Origin: Glutinoglossum americanum | Lineage: Eukaryota > Ascomycota > Geoglossomycetes > Geoglossales > Geoglossaceae | Direction of reading: 5' to 3' | Length of the DNA: 41,180 nt | Assembly: GCA_020080175.1 (NCBI GenBank) | Contig: JAGHQL010000215.1 | Span: forward strand, 1 to 41,180 | Notes under the pieces: generated by a model | The model's input: only the letters and a program-made list of their open reading frames with translations | The model's database searches: none | Told to the model about the DNA's origin: nothing | In this document: in pieces, positions 23,882 through 33,851 of the stretch | Numbering within the stretch: the first letter of the stretch is position 1 | Layout: every line of letters begins with the position of its first letter | Program-made: the position numbers and the translations under genes

Positions 23882-25787
23882 GACATATTGGTAAAATATA
23901 CAACGACTGACTCGATTGAAGTAATCGACAATATCACGAAAATTATGGCGGCGAAAATGGTGGAGAAAAAGTGGTTCTTATTATCATCATCAAACAATTC
24001 CCTTTTACGACAGACTGTTCACCCCAACACAGAGCAGCTGCTTTCGATTCTTCTCTCAGGAGTTGGCAATACTACCTTTAATCAGTTCATTCCTCTGGGA
24101 GATAATGCATTGTGGGCATCGCATAGGAAGGCGATACGGTCTGGTCCTTTTGTAGGCTTTCCTCTGGCGACTCTCTGGCGCAGTTGGGAATCCTTTTGTA
24201 AGTTAAGGTGTCTTGTAAGTTTTGATGCAGGTGGGATTTGCCCAATTTTTCACACGCGTGTTTTTGTGCAACTGGCTTTCTCTAACGTATTTGACTGTCC
24301 TGGGTGCATGAGGGATGGTTTTCCTACCCTCTTTTTTCGTTTGTGTTTCTTTTTCGTCAACATCAAATCCTTCGCGGGTCATTTTATGAAGACATGCTGC
24401 TTATTTTCTCCCTTTGTTCGTCTGCCATTTACATGTGCAGCTGCTCACATGCCGAGGCTCACTGGGCAGCACGCTCTGCTGCTCGGGGTAATGGTAGAGC
24501 ATAGATCTTTGCTTTTAATTCTTAGTAGCCGTCTGTACGAACGCGAGGCGTTGAGGGAAGGATGCATGGTTTGTCTTCTGCCCCCACTGGCGGCTGAGTT
24601 CGTAACCTGTTCTTTTCCCTAGTAGCGGGAACGGATGCACGGTCTTGTCTTCCACCTGATATCCAGCGGCTGAATTCAAGGGCTGCTCTTCTCCCCTGTC
24701 AGCGCGATTATCTTCACTGTTTATTGTTAATCTGTTCAGCATCGCTTTTTCCAAATACTGTTTTCTCTAGCGTGGGGAGCCGTGGGCAGCCAAGAATTGC
24801 CGACGTGGTCGAAGTTTCTCTCTTGACGGTCCGTCAAAATGTTGATCCTTCAGCTTCTTCCTACGCACACGCATGCAATCGAAACGAACCTTCCCTTCCA
24901 TCCCCCACCAAATATATTTCCCTCTCCACTTCTACTCTTCAACATTCAACCATCCAAACCCCTCCGAAATCAGCAACATCGAGAGGGAGGAATCACTATT
25001 TCTATATGATCATTTTTCGTTACAGAAAAAAAACCCTTGCTTTTTACCTTTGCTTTTTGTCTCAGTTCTCATGAACCTAGCGATGGATTCGATGGATGCA
25101 TTTTTCACAAACAACCACGCACCTGGGGAAAGATGGTGGATCAGGCGATGTTATGGATCCTCCATACGCAATATCCGTTGGGGGGGGGTTTCCTAGTGGT
25201 TTCCCCTGTCCTATAGGTAAAGAAGCGTTTTGTCTTGCCCTAATTCTGTATCTAAGAATCTCCCACATCACCTGGTGTGGGGTGATCGAACACCTGGCTT
25301 CCTATATACCTAAAACTAAGAAAAAAAAAACTTAAAAATTACTTCGTTTTCTATGAGATTTTCGACGTGACTACATAGTGATGGTTTTGCACGGATCGCA
25401 ATACGTAGGAAAGGAGTCGTCCAACCCTCCAACCACCGCCTCACAAACGAAAAAAACAAAATAACACCGCTGCCGGGCTGCCCTCCCACCCTACCGTCCC
25501 GACCACAAGCGCGCATTCTTTGTCTACGCACATACCGAGGACTTCTTCGTTTCCCCTAGGATAGATCATATATACTATCTAATTATCACCACCACCAGTG
25601 GTTACATTACATACATATGGCGACCAACCCCATTCTACCTATCGACTTAACGGACAAAATTACACGTTACTCCAAATCCGCTATCCTATCCCCGGGTCTA
25701 TCGTACATGTAACGTAGAACACTCCACACGCGCACATACACATACACACACTCCCTTATAAGAAGACATTCAATGAACTAAACAAGC
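23882..25787. other. Convergent intergenic region
   Basis: This 1.9 kb stretch separates the 3' ends of the WD40 gene and the Cdc1-like gene. A 244-codon open frame on the plus strand (23888-24622) has no ATG at its start and a Cys/Phe-rich composition unlike a real protein, so I do not call it. Pyrimidine-rich runs, an A run near 25319-25330 and CA repeats near 25730-25750 are present. A small diverged duplication is listed separately. Confidence 0.5.
24560..24696. repeat. Diverged direct duplication of about 62 bases
   Basis: Two adjacent copies, 24560-24621 and 24633-24696, share an ordered series of blocks: GGATGCA(T/C)GGT, TTGTCTTC, (G/A)CGGCTGA(G/A)TTC and CTCTTC/GTTCTTTTCCC. They differ by many substitutions and small indels. 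The DNA is non-coding and no function is evident. Confidence 0.5.
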
Positions 25788-27983
25788 TCACCCTCGCCAG
25801 GCGAGCCATCCGTACCACACCAACACCACCCAGGTAACCCGCCATAACCCCCAGAATACCTCTCTCCGGAGCAGCTTCCCCTTCCCCACCCCGCCCCGGG
25901 ATCCGTGTCTTCTCCCCACCTCCGCCTTACTTCGGGACTCCCCGAGCCTGGGCGAAAAAGATGGCGGCGTTGGCGGGATCCCATACCCGCCACACGACGG
26001 ACTCCCGCCCCTAGTGGTGGTGCGAGAGGCCGGATTCCTAACCGAGAGGCCGGAGGAATTACTCGAGGCGGTCGAAGCTGTGGAGGATTCGGAAGAGGTT
26101 TGGGAATGCGTGCCGTAGGGGTTTGGGCGACCGCGGGCTTCGGTGGATTTCTCGTGTTCAGCAGATGAAAATAAGGAGAGCTTTGATCGTGGTGGCGGCG
26201 ATGTTGTTGTTGTGGGGAGTAGAGGACCATCAATATATGGAGGGATGGCGGGTTCTGTGAAGGGTTCGAGGATATCGAACGTTACTAGGAATGCTCGGAT
26301 GAGGAGCGCGGAGATGGTGACGCCGATTAGAAGAGCGTAGCGGATGAAGATAGCTAATTGATCTGGCAGCAGGCAAAGATGCGTCTGTACTGTCTTCTGT
26401 CCAGGTTCCCCTCCCCCTTCTCGGGTGCTCACCGGATTCCCATGCCCATCAACAGGATTCCAAAGACTCAGTAACAAGAACCCTGGTTTCCGAACCCCCA
26501 TAGCCCATGATATGGACTTTACCGTGATCTCCAGAATGGCGCCCGTAAGAGGTGAACCTGTGTAGCGCTTATGGAGAACCTCGCAGTAGTCGTGATCGTC
26601 CCCCGAGAACACGTAACCTACATTCCCCACCTTCTCGACCAAGTCCTTGGAGGTTTCAGGCATGAGAACGTTCTGGTACTGGTATCCCCGTCTCACAGCT
26701 ATTGCGTTGCGCTCATCATGTTCGAGGGGGCCGGTTTGGCCCCTTGGCGGAAGGGAAGGCGGCCAATGTTCTCGCAGAGGCCCGCAAGGAGTTCCCTCAG
26801 GCCGGTAGAGTGGCACATGTGTCAGCAGTATGGTTGGAAACTCCGGCGACCCTCCTCCCGGGTCAAGGGTTGGCGGCATTACAGATACACCAGGATCGTC
26901 TGCATGGGTCACAATGTGCTCATGCCTGATGCCCTCAGCTCCGCCATTCTGGTGTCTGATTTCCGCGGCCACAGCCCTCCGTTTTGCAGCTTGGACCCCA
27001 TCCAGAAATTCATCCACAGGTCTCCACAGCTTTCCCCTGTCCTCAGGGCTGACTGCTTCCGTACCCGGTTGGTCCTTTGCGCTCAGTGAAACGACGTCCA
27101 CTGATACGAACGTATGGTTACCGATAACATCCACCCTATTCCCTTCCCCAAAATAAGCATTAAACCGTTCTCTAACGGCTAGTTGTATCCCAACGCCCAA
27201 ACCCAGATCGTGGTTACCAGGAAGACTTGCGATGATTTTCCGGCCCCTCTGGCCTTCGTTAGGACTCATACCACCATCCCCCCAATGATCAAAAAATATG
27301 CGGCTAAACCTGCCATATTCTCGAAGCCAGAACCCTTCCCCATAACGTTTATATTGCTTCTCAGGGCTCTCGCTGTTGTATGTGGCCCACTCTCTCCCAC
27401 CATCAAAGAGGTCTCCGAGGAAAAAGACTGTATCCGGATGTAGTGTCTGTTGAATAAGTGAAAAGGATCGTCGGAGGTATAGGTCTGTATGGAGAATTGT
27501 GAGAGTTGAAAGTGGCCATGGGCGGCCGGGGTATGTGTGTGGATCAACGAGCTGAGGATCTGCGACGAACGCAAGATGATGAGGCGTGGCTCCTACCGGC
27601 TGATAGGTTCAAAGTATGGAATAAGTCAAATTGCTGCTTCAAGTAGACAGGGACATGCTCCGTGGAATAACTAAGCAGATACGTACCCAGCTTTCCCAAT
27701 TTTTCCAATCACAAACCTCTGTACTCTGCCTAAACACAGCCCACTCTCCCCACCACAACACCAAAGCCCATACTAGAATCAATCCATTATGCAAGTTGAA
27801 TAGTCCGCGCAAGCTCCACCTCCGCCGAACCCTCTTGATCCGCCAAGTCACCCAGTCTGAGGCGGATATCAAGAGGTTCCCCGAGCCAGCAAGTAAGAGA
27901 GATAAGGAAGTTGCGGGCTCGACGGGCTCGGCGACGTGGTGGCGCGGTGGGAGTCCGTCGTAGTAAGGGCGATGGACGGTCAT
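25788..27983 (-). CDS. Cdc1/Ted1-like calcineurin-type metallophosphoesterase
   Basis: Two exons (27983-27687, 27599-25788) encode 702 residues. The 87-base intron (GTACGT donor, CAG acceptor) joins in phase as NWESW-PVGATPHHLAF. The metallophosphoesterase signature is complete: VADPQ (Asp113), GDLFDGGR (161-168), LPGNHD (GNHD at 227-230), LLTHVPLYR (THVPL at 359-363) and SGDDHDY (432-437). A membrane segment lies at about 63-80, another pair at about 515-540, and a last Trp-rich one at about 680-700. In yeast, Cdc1 and Ted1 are ER-membrane, Mn-dependent enzymes that trim ethanolamine phosphate from GPI anchors, affecting export of cell-wall proteins and cell division. The Ser/Thr/Arg-rich segment before the last membrane helix looks disordered. 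The adjacent gene on the same strand is a metal transporter. Whether this is the Cdc1 or Ted1 orthologue cannot be decided by eye. Confidence 0.9.
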
Positions 27984-28488
27984 CGTAGTGCCGATGCTTG
28001 TAAAACAGGCCTCAGGATCATTGCTTTCGAAAGCCCATAAGCAGAAGCGACTACGGATTAGGGGCCGGTGAAATTAAGCAGTCGAGTAGTAATCGGGGAT
28101 TAGACGAATTACGTGTACGCACGAGCACATCGTACAACACTTTAGGCGAACTCTCTTTAGATTTAGAACATGTTTTCTCCCCGCTCTGAACTAAGTTATT
28201 AGGCTACGACCGCACCGACACAATGAAAAATTCAAGAATGAGAATATGCAGTAGTGGAATCGACGCCCGTGACAAATGAACGCCAGAATACGAGTGCTGC
28301 AAATGTGATTGCCGGTTTACCAAAGGCCCTGTTGAATCATGCCCGTCAGGTATCTTACATTCCAATGACCCGTAACATGCAAACAAAACTTTTTCCGTCT
28401 CGGCCGGAAGAGCGATGCACACAATAGTAATACATAATGCGAAAAGATTCTAGCCTCTGCTTTTCGATTTTGTCGGCCCGCTTGGATG
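27984..28488. other. Intergenic region
   Basis: It lies between the 3' end of the zinc transporter gene and the 5' end of the Cdc1-like gene, both on the minus strand. It holds the promoter of the latter. No gene or clear element is visible. Confidence 0.5.
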
Positions 28489-30413
28489 TTAGTGCTCAGG
28501 ATGGCCATGGTTGTTTCGACACAAATCCAGATCCGGCGCGCAGCATTGGCCTCCAGTTCCACATTCGTCCCCACAGTCAAGCAGGCATGCGCTACTGTTT
28601 GAGGGACTGATGGGCTGACTCCCACCACCACGTCCATCGCCTGAAGTGATGCCTTTGCCTTTTGTTGCCCCATCATCCCCACCGTCCAAACTGTGTGCCG
28701 CATGTCGATCATGTCCATGGGCCAAGGAAAACTCAGGCTGGATGGTCGAGGAGTGTATCCCGTAATCGTGAAGACACCTTCGCACAGCACGGGCAAGTGT
28801 CATGTATTGCGTTGACCCTGCGCCCTTGAAGTCGAATTCAATTGCTATGTGCAACGAGGCGACGAGCTTAGTGTCGTTAAGCTGCCAGACGTGCAGGTGA
28901 TGGCAACTTAGGATACCGGGAAGCTCTTGGATATCAGCTTTGATATCGTCCACGTTCAGGCCGGCGGGGACCGCCTGCAGAAGGATTCTTGAAGCAGCCT
29001 TACAAAGCGGTATAGCTGATGCAAGGATGATGGCTGTGATCACGAGAGAGATAAAAGGGTCAGCATAATACCTCCAAGAATATGTTGTGAGCCAGATGAA
29101 GAGGGCCGATGCAATAACACCGATATTTCCGAGCGCATCGCCCATCACGTGAAGGAATACACCGCGCATGTTGAGATCCTGATGCGAATGTCCACCTTTA
29201 CCCTCCCCCGTCTTTGATTCATTGTGCTTGTGAGCTAGATGCCAAGAATCATGACGTTCCCCACTAGATCGCTTCGATTTCGCTGCTCCAGCACTGAGTG
29301 ATTTCTTAATTAGAGGAGTGTGAACGGTAGCCTCGTCCTCACCCTCAACGACACTCGCAGCCTCCGTGTCTATGGCTTCCGAATCCGTGACATCTGAATC
29401 AGATGTCGAAACGGATACGATGCCCTCCAATCGACTCGCAGCAATGAAGTCTTTCCTGAAGCTGGCTGGATGGGGGTTTAACGCATCGACACTTGAAAAA
29501 TGCCACGAGCGAGAACCGCTGCTATGCCGACGATGTCTCGACCTCTTTTCGTGACCGGGTTTTCGGGTAGCAATGGGTGAAGTCGCTAGCCCCGAAGACT
29601 TGGAGCCATGGATAGTAGTATCTCCGGGTCCAGATGAGCTTAAACTTCTCTTTAAGATAGAGGTAGGTAGGACATCTTCGATGTTCCCGGCTTCGTCAGC
29701 GACAGCTTCGCTCGAGGCATCCGATGCCACTTGACGGCTACGACCCTCCTCAGCGGTAGCTAACCCGTCAGCTGACACTTGAGATCGTCCATATCCGTCT
29801 CCTCCACCGTGGCTGTGGCCGTGGTCATGGAAGAGGAGTAGTCCAAGTATGTTTGACAGCAAACCCAGAGAGCCGACAATTAGGATCAACTTTGGATTCT
29901 GCACTACTTGAGGCTCAAAGAAGCGTTGGACGGCTTCGAGGAAGATTGAGAGGCAGAGAGCGACAAGAAACACGCCGTTGAATAGCGCTCCGAGCGTCTC
30001 AGCGCGTTGCCACTAAATCATACGTTAGCAGTGTTTAATACCATACGATCAGCGCAATAAATTTGGAACTCACTCCATAAGTGTATCTTTTCGAATTAGT
30101 CTTCTGCTTTGCTACCTTCACAGCCCAGAAACCAACGCATAGAGAAATAACATCATTAAGCTGAGAGAAAGGAGTCAGCTATCAAGCCATTAAGCATCGA
30201 GCGCCTCGCTGAAACCAACCATGTGAAACGAATCCGCAATCAATGCTAGAGAGTGAACAGCAGAGCCTATGCAAACAATACGCATTAGCAAGGCTCCTGG
30301 CAAAACCTCACACTTAAACAAACCGCCGACCTACCAACTATAAGTTCCAGTAAGAAGAATGCACTATCGATAGTGAGCAAGATGATTATCCTCTTCGACT
30401 TGGATAACCCCAT
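28489..30413 (-). CDS. Zinc transporter, cation diffusion facilitator, Zrc1/Cot1 type
   Basis: Four exons (30413-30335, 30266-30220, 30160-30074, 30012-28489) encode 578 residues; introns are 68, 59 and 61 bases, all with matching phase. The protein has the six-helix CDF plan. The zinc-binding pairs are His41/Asp45 in ADSFHMLNDV (helix 2) and His359/Asp363 in HVMGDALGN (helix 5). The conserved KRYTYGWQRAETLGALFNGV spans the third splice. A His-rich motif, HDHGHSHGGG (133-142), starts a cytoplasmic loop of about 220 residues between helices 4 and 5, longer than in yeast Zrc1 and Ser/Asp/Glu-rich. The C-terminal domain carries CHHLHVWQLNDTKLVASLH. The tail has eight cysteines in about 30 residues and ends in HGHPEH. 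Family members move Zn into the vacuole, or into ER/Golgi, in exchange for protons and give zinc tolerance. Vacuolar location is the default inference. Confidence 0.95.
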
Positions 30414-31318
30414 CTTGGCGGTTGATGAATGTCTCGGGAATCCGACTATTATGAAACGGACAAGAAGAAAGAACCGAGAGACAGGTTCTTTATAAGAGGG
30501 GCACCCTGGGTGTGGGACATATGACTCGGTATAGCGGTAAACACAGGCGTGTCTGATGATTTCTCGCGCTTATCAATACCTCTGTCAATTCAATAGCGCC
30601 ACCCTAATGACTGGGAAATTCCGTAAAGTAGCGATGTCGTAGAGAGGCAAGATCTGCCGCTTTTAAGGCCGATCTTCAGAAGACATCCAATGGGCTCCCA
30701 TCGAATGCCCTCAATCGGGACACATACACCCTTTCCTTTGCATACGCATTGAGGACTTAGATGGCAAACCTAATCTCAAGCCAATAAGTTTGTCATGATG
30801 GGTTGATGCACTGCGAAATCAAATCACATCAGCTAACTACCATTGTGAAAGGCGGCATGGCACACGTGATTCGGAAAGGTTCCGAACCTCGGAAAAGAAA
30901 CATGACTCGCTTGTGTCGGAGAAAATGCGGAGGCGTTCGCGGGCAATTGTGTGTGAAAACTCATTTTCAGGAACTCACTCCCTAGCAGATTTGCGATATT
31001 TCTCGTTCTCATGCGGGGTTCAGCTCTAACAAGACCTTGCTTAGACATAACAATTAATGCGAAACCCGATATATTTCCCCGCGAGTTCTCCGTCCTATAC
31101 ACTACGATCGGCAGACAGGCAATATCATCGCCGATCATAAACAAAAGTGGCATCCAATTCTATCAACATCGGCCCGAATTGTGATACTCGGCAAGGGGCA
31201 AAGTAGTACAAGGGAAATGTCTCAGTGGTGAAGATATACTAGGAAGTTTACCATGGCCACTTCTTGTGAATTCTGTGCGGGGTTAGCAGGACGTAAACAG
31301 TCTTAAGAAGGGGCGAGT
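30414..31318. other. Intergenic region
   Basis: It contains the zinc transporter promoter and the 3' flank of the DUF202 gene. Only short, unlikely open frames occur. No RNA gene or repeat is recognisable. Confidence 0.5.
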
Positions 31319-32348
31319 TCACAATTCTTTATCAATATCAACTGCCAGTACGAGGCAGAACATAGTGGCTACCACCTAAAATAGAGGGTTTTATCAGCCA
31401 AACAATTTTCAACACCTATTACGAGTACTCGAGCGGAAACCATGGACGCACAAGTATCAATCCAATCCCAATACCCGAAAGTTCCCATCCACCCGCAAAA
31501 ACCTTGCCACGCAGCATAGCATTCTGCTGGCGCCAAAATCTGTAGCATCCAGCAATGGCCACCGCTATGGCTGAGGCGATGCACAATCCAGAAATGGGTT
31601 TGCCTAGGACGTAGAACCCTAGAGTAGGGCTGGGATTTGGCGAATGCTGCAGGCGGAGAAGCTGAGCAACGGTCACTCCAGTCATCGAGAGCATGATAGA
31701 GGTTCGTAAGTATGCCATGAATGTACGTTCCAGTGCTAAGAGAATGCAGGCCCCTATCAGTAAAGTATGAAGGTTGAGCTTGAATATGAATCCTCAGCAA
31801 AGTAGAGCGTCCGGCCAAGATAACATGGCTACGGACATCCAATACCTCTCGTACACACACTCAAAGGGACTAGAGCCTAAAGCTCTCCACTAGGAGAGAG
31901 AGAGCTATATTTTGCTCGATAGTCCCCAGAGGTGCGCGAGACTTTCGACCGTTGTCAGGGCCAAACTCAAGAGGGAAGCAGTATACTCTGAAAAGACATA
32001 TAGGAGCTCCTAGCCTTCGCAACAGCAACTCGTACATAGGGAACGGGGAAAACGTGTAGGTGTTTCCAGCAGATGCCGCCACTAACAGAAATATTAAACT
32101 TAAAACTCACCAAAATGGTCTCGACAAGTTTCATGCGGAACAGTGACCGAAACATGATTGCGCCAAAATTTTTTGACGGGATTGGAAGATAGGTTTGTGG
32201 TAGAACGGCTCAATTGGCTTGCCCCGGACCCATCAATGTGGGTATACGATCTTAATTCGGTGGCCTCTCGTTCATCGTCATCACCGTGGCTGCCAGTCTC
32301 TCGTTTGTGCTTCGATGCATCGAAGGTCCTGGGCTGCGTCCAAGGCAT
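31319..32348 (-). CDS. DUF202 small membrane protein
   Basis: Three exons (32348-32111, 31735-31452, 31375-31319) encode 192 residues. Splicing restores the family core: VSVTVPHETCRDHF-ALERTFMAYLRTS crosses intron 1 (GTGAGT donor), and GIGIGLIL-VVATMFCLVLAVDID crosses intron 2 (76 bases, GGCTGAT branch). Three membrane segments are predicted at about residues 87-105, 118-140 and 170-187, the usual DUF202 plan. Also conserved are LGFYVLGKP and YRFWRQQNAMLRGK. The N-terminal ~60 residues are hydrophilic. DUF202 proteins (bacterial YidH and fungal relatives) have no firmly established role. Intron 1 is 375 bases, unusually long for this window; no transposon ends or extra exon were seen in it. 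The gene is divergent from the ANCHR-like gene, with 369 bases between starts. Confidence 0.88.
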
Positions 32349-32717
32349 CAAGAGGGTTTATTCAAGCTTCCGGCCCCTCGCTTGAAGGATTTTTCATCGT
32401 TCGAGGTTGGGAGAGTTAGCTTAGAGGCTAACGTTTCAAGTCGACCTATATCCTGCGAGCTTCCGAGGGTATTTACGTCACGCCTTGACCTTAGTACGCT
32501 CGAATTCCATGAAAGAAAGTTAACTAGACAACCCCTCGCTTAGGTTGTTGGAGGTGGGGTACTACCAACATCAAAACATTGCTCTATTTCGTGAGAACTT
32601 GTCCATTCTGAAAGACCGTTACATAGACCCTGGCTGCCAAGGAATGCAAATGCAATATTTCCCCACACTCGCGTCCTGGTGAGCCCCTCAAAGACCCTCG
32701 GCATATACACCTCCAAC
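32349..32717. promoter_or_regulatory. Compact divergent promoter, DUF202 / ANCHR-like
   Basis: Only 369 bases separate two divergent start codons, so the promoters must overlap or abut. No TATA box is obvious. Short chance open frames cross it. Confidence 0.5.
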
Positions 32718-33851
32718 ATGACGGATACAAATCCTGACAACGACGATGCGTTACTAAGACGCCTCAATCAGCTCAAGAAATCCAGTGTGCGATTTAGCCC
32801 TCATCACAGGTAGGTTGCCATACAAACCCACACAAGCCAAAGGGCACTTTCCGATGACAAGAACCATATTTTCTGTCAGCTCATCGCAGGGTGATCCTGA
32901 AGAAGATATAGCGTCCCGCTTCCTCAGACTCAAGGGCGGGCTCGGCGGTAACAGTGCTCCCTCGCGATCAACACCCGCCACCGCTGCTACTGCTGTTGGT
33001 GATGACGAGTACGAAACACCATGGAACCCTCAAGATGACCTTACAATTGAAGAGCTACTTGCAGAACTTGGGACTGAGGACCAATGGACTGTCGATGATG
33101 GAGAAGAAGAAGCTAACGCAGAAAAGCTGCTCGGAGAGGCAAAGAAGGCCTTGGGTGTTAGCCAGGAGAGCGGACACCTAGCACTTAATGACCTTAGTGA
33201 AGATAGAGGCGAAGGGACTGAGCCCAAAAAACCTTCAGAGGATGAGAAGGATGAAGAGGAGGCAGCGAGATATGTAGCGAAGGTTCTGGAGGAGCTGGAC
33301 CTTGAAAAGAGACACGGCAAATGCATCGACGGTGGCAATTCGGACGGAGCTTCAGCAAATGGCAGCGGAGATGACCTTGAGAAAGCAGCAGCCTTCGAAT
33401 TTCCCTCCCTCCCCACGTCAGATCCCAAGCGGGCCAAACCCGACGATGACACAACAATAGCATCCCCGCAGTCCTTCCTACCATCTGCACCTACATTCAC
33501 CCCGTCATCCAAGAAAAAAAATAAATCATCGCTTCCGACCTATACAGATGCTGAAATCGCCACCTGGTGCGTCATCTGCAACGATGACGCTATGGTGAGG
33601 TGCCTTGGGTGTGGCGGTGACCTCTATTGTCGTGGCTGTTGGAGGGAAGGTGTGTTTTGTCTCTTTCTCTACCCTTGTAGCCTCGTTGTTTTGGAGAGTT
33701 CTGGGTTTTGACTGGATTACCCATCCCAGATCAAACTTGAAAGTAGCCATTTGATGTATTCTGATATATTTGGCTTTTAGGACACACTGGGAAAGACGCT
33801 GGGCTTGAGGAGCGGGGACACCGTTGGGTTGTCTATAGACCAGGACAATAA
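32718..33851 (+). CDS. ANCHR/ZFYVE19-like FYVE-type zinc-finger protein
   Basis: Three exons (32718-32809, 32880-33649, 33781-33851) encode 310 residues; introns are 70 and 131 bases with matching phases. The N-terminus has a short leucine-rich helix (ALLRRLNQLKKSS). The motif DPEEDIASRFLRLKG at about 36-50 resembles the MIT-interacting motif (MIM1) region of ANCHR. The middle is Asp/Glu-rich. The zinc finger begins at about residue 260: WCVICNDDAMVRCLGCGGDL then YCRGCWREGHTGKDAGLEER, a FYVE/B-box-like arrangement of CxxC pairs ending in RGHRWV, as in the abscission/NoCut checkpoint regulator family. Human ANCHR binds VPS4 and delays abscission when chromatin is trapped. Whether the fungal proteins do the same is inference. 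The very short last exon is supported by the conserved GHTG...RGHRW block. Confidence 0.85.

Noticed and set aside
23888-24622. 244-codon plus-strand frame downstream of the WD40 gene
   Set aside because: It lacks an ATG at its start, has a Cys/Phe-rich composition, and overlaps non-coding duplicated DNA.
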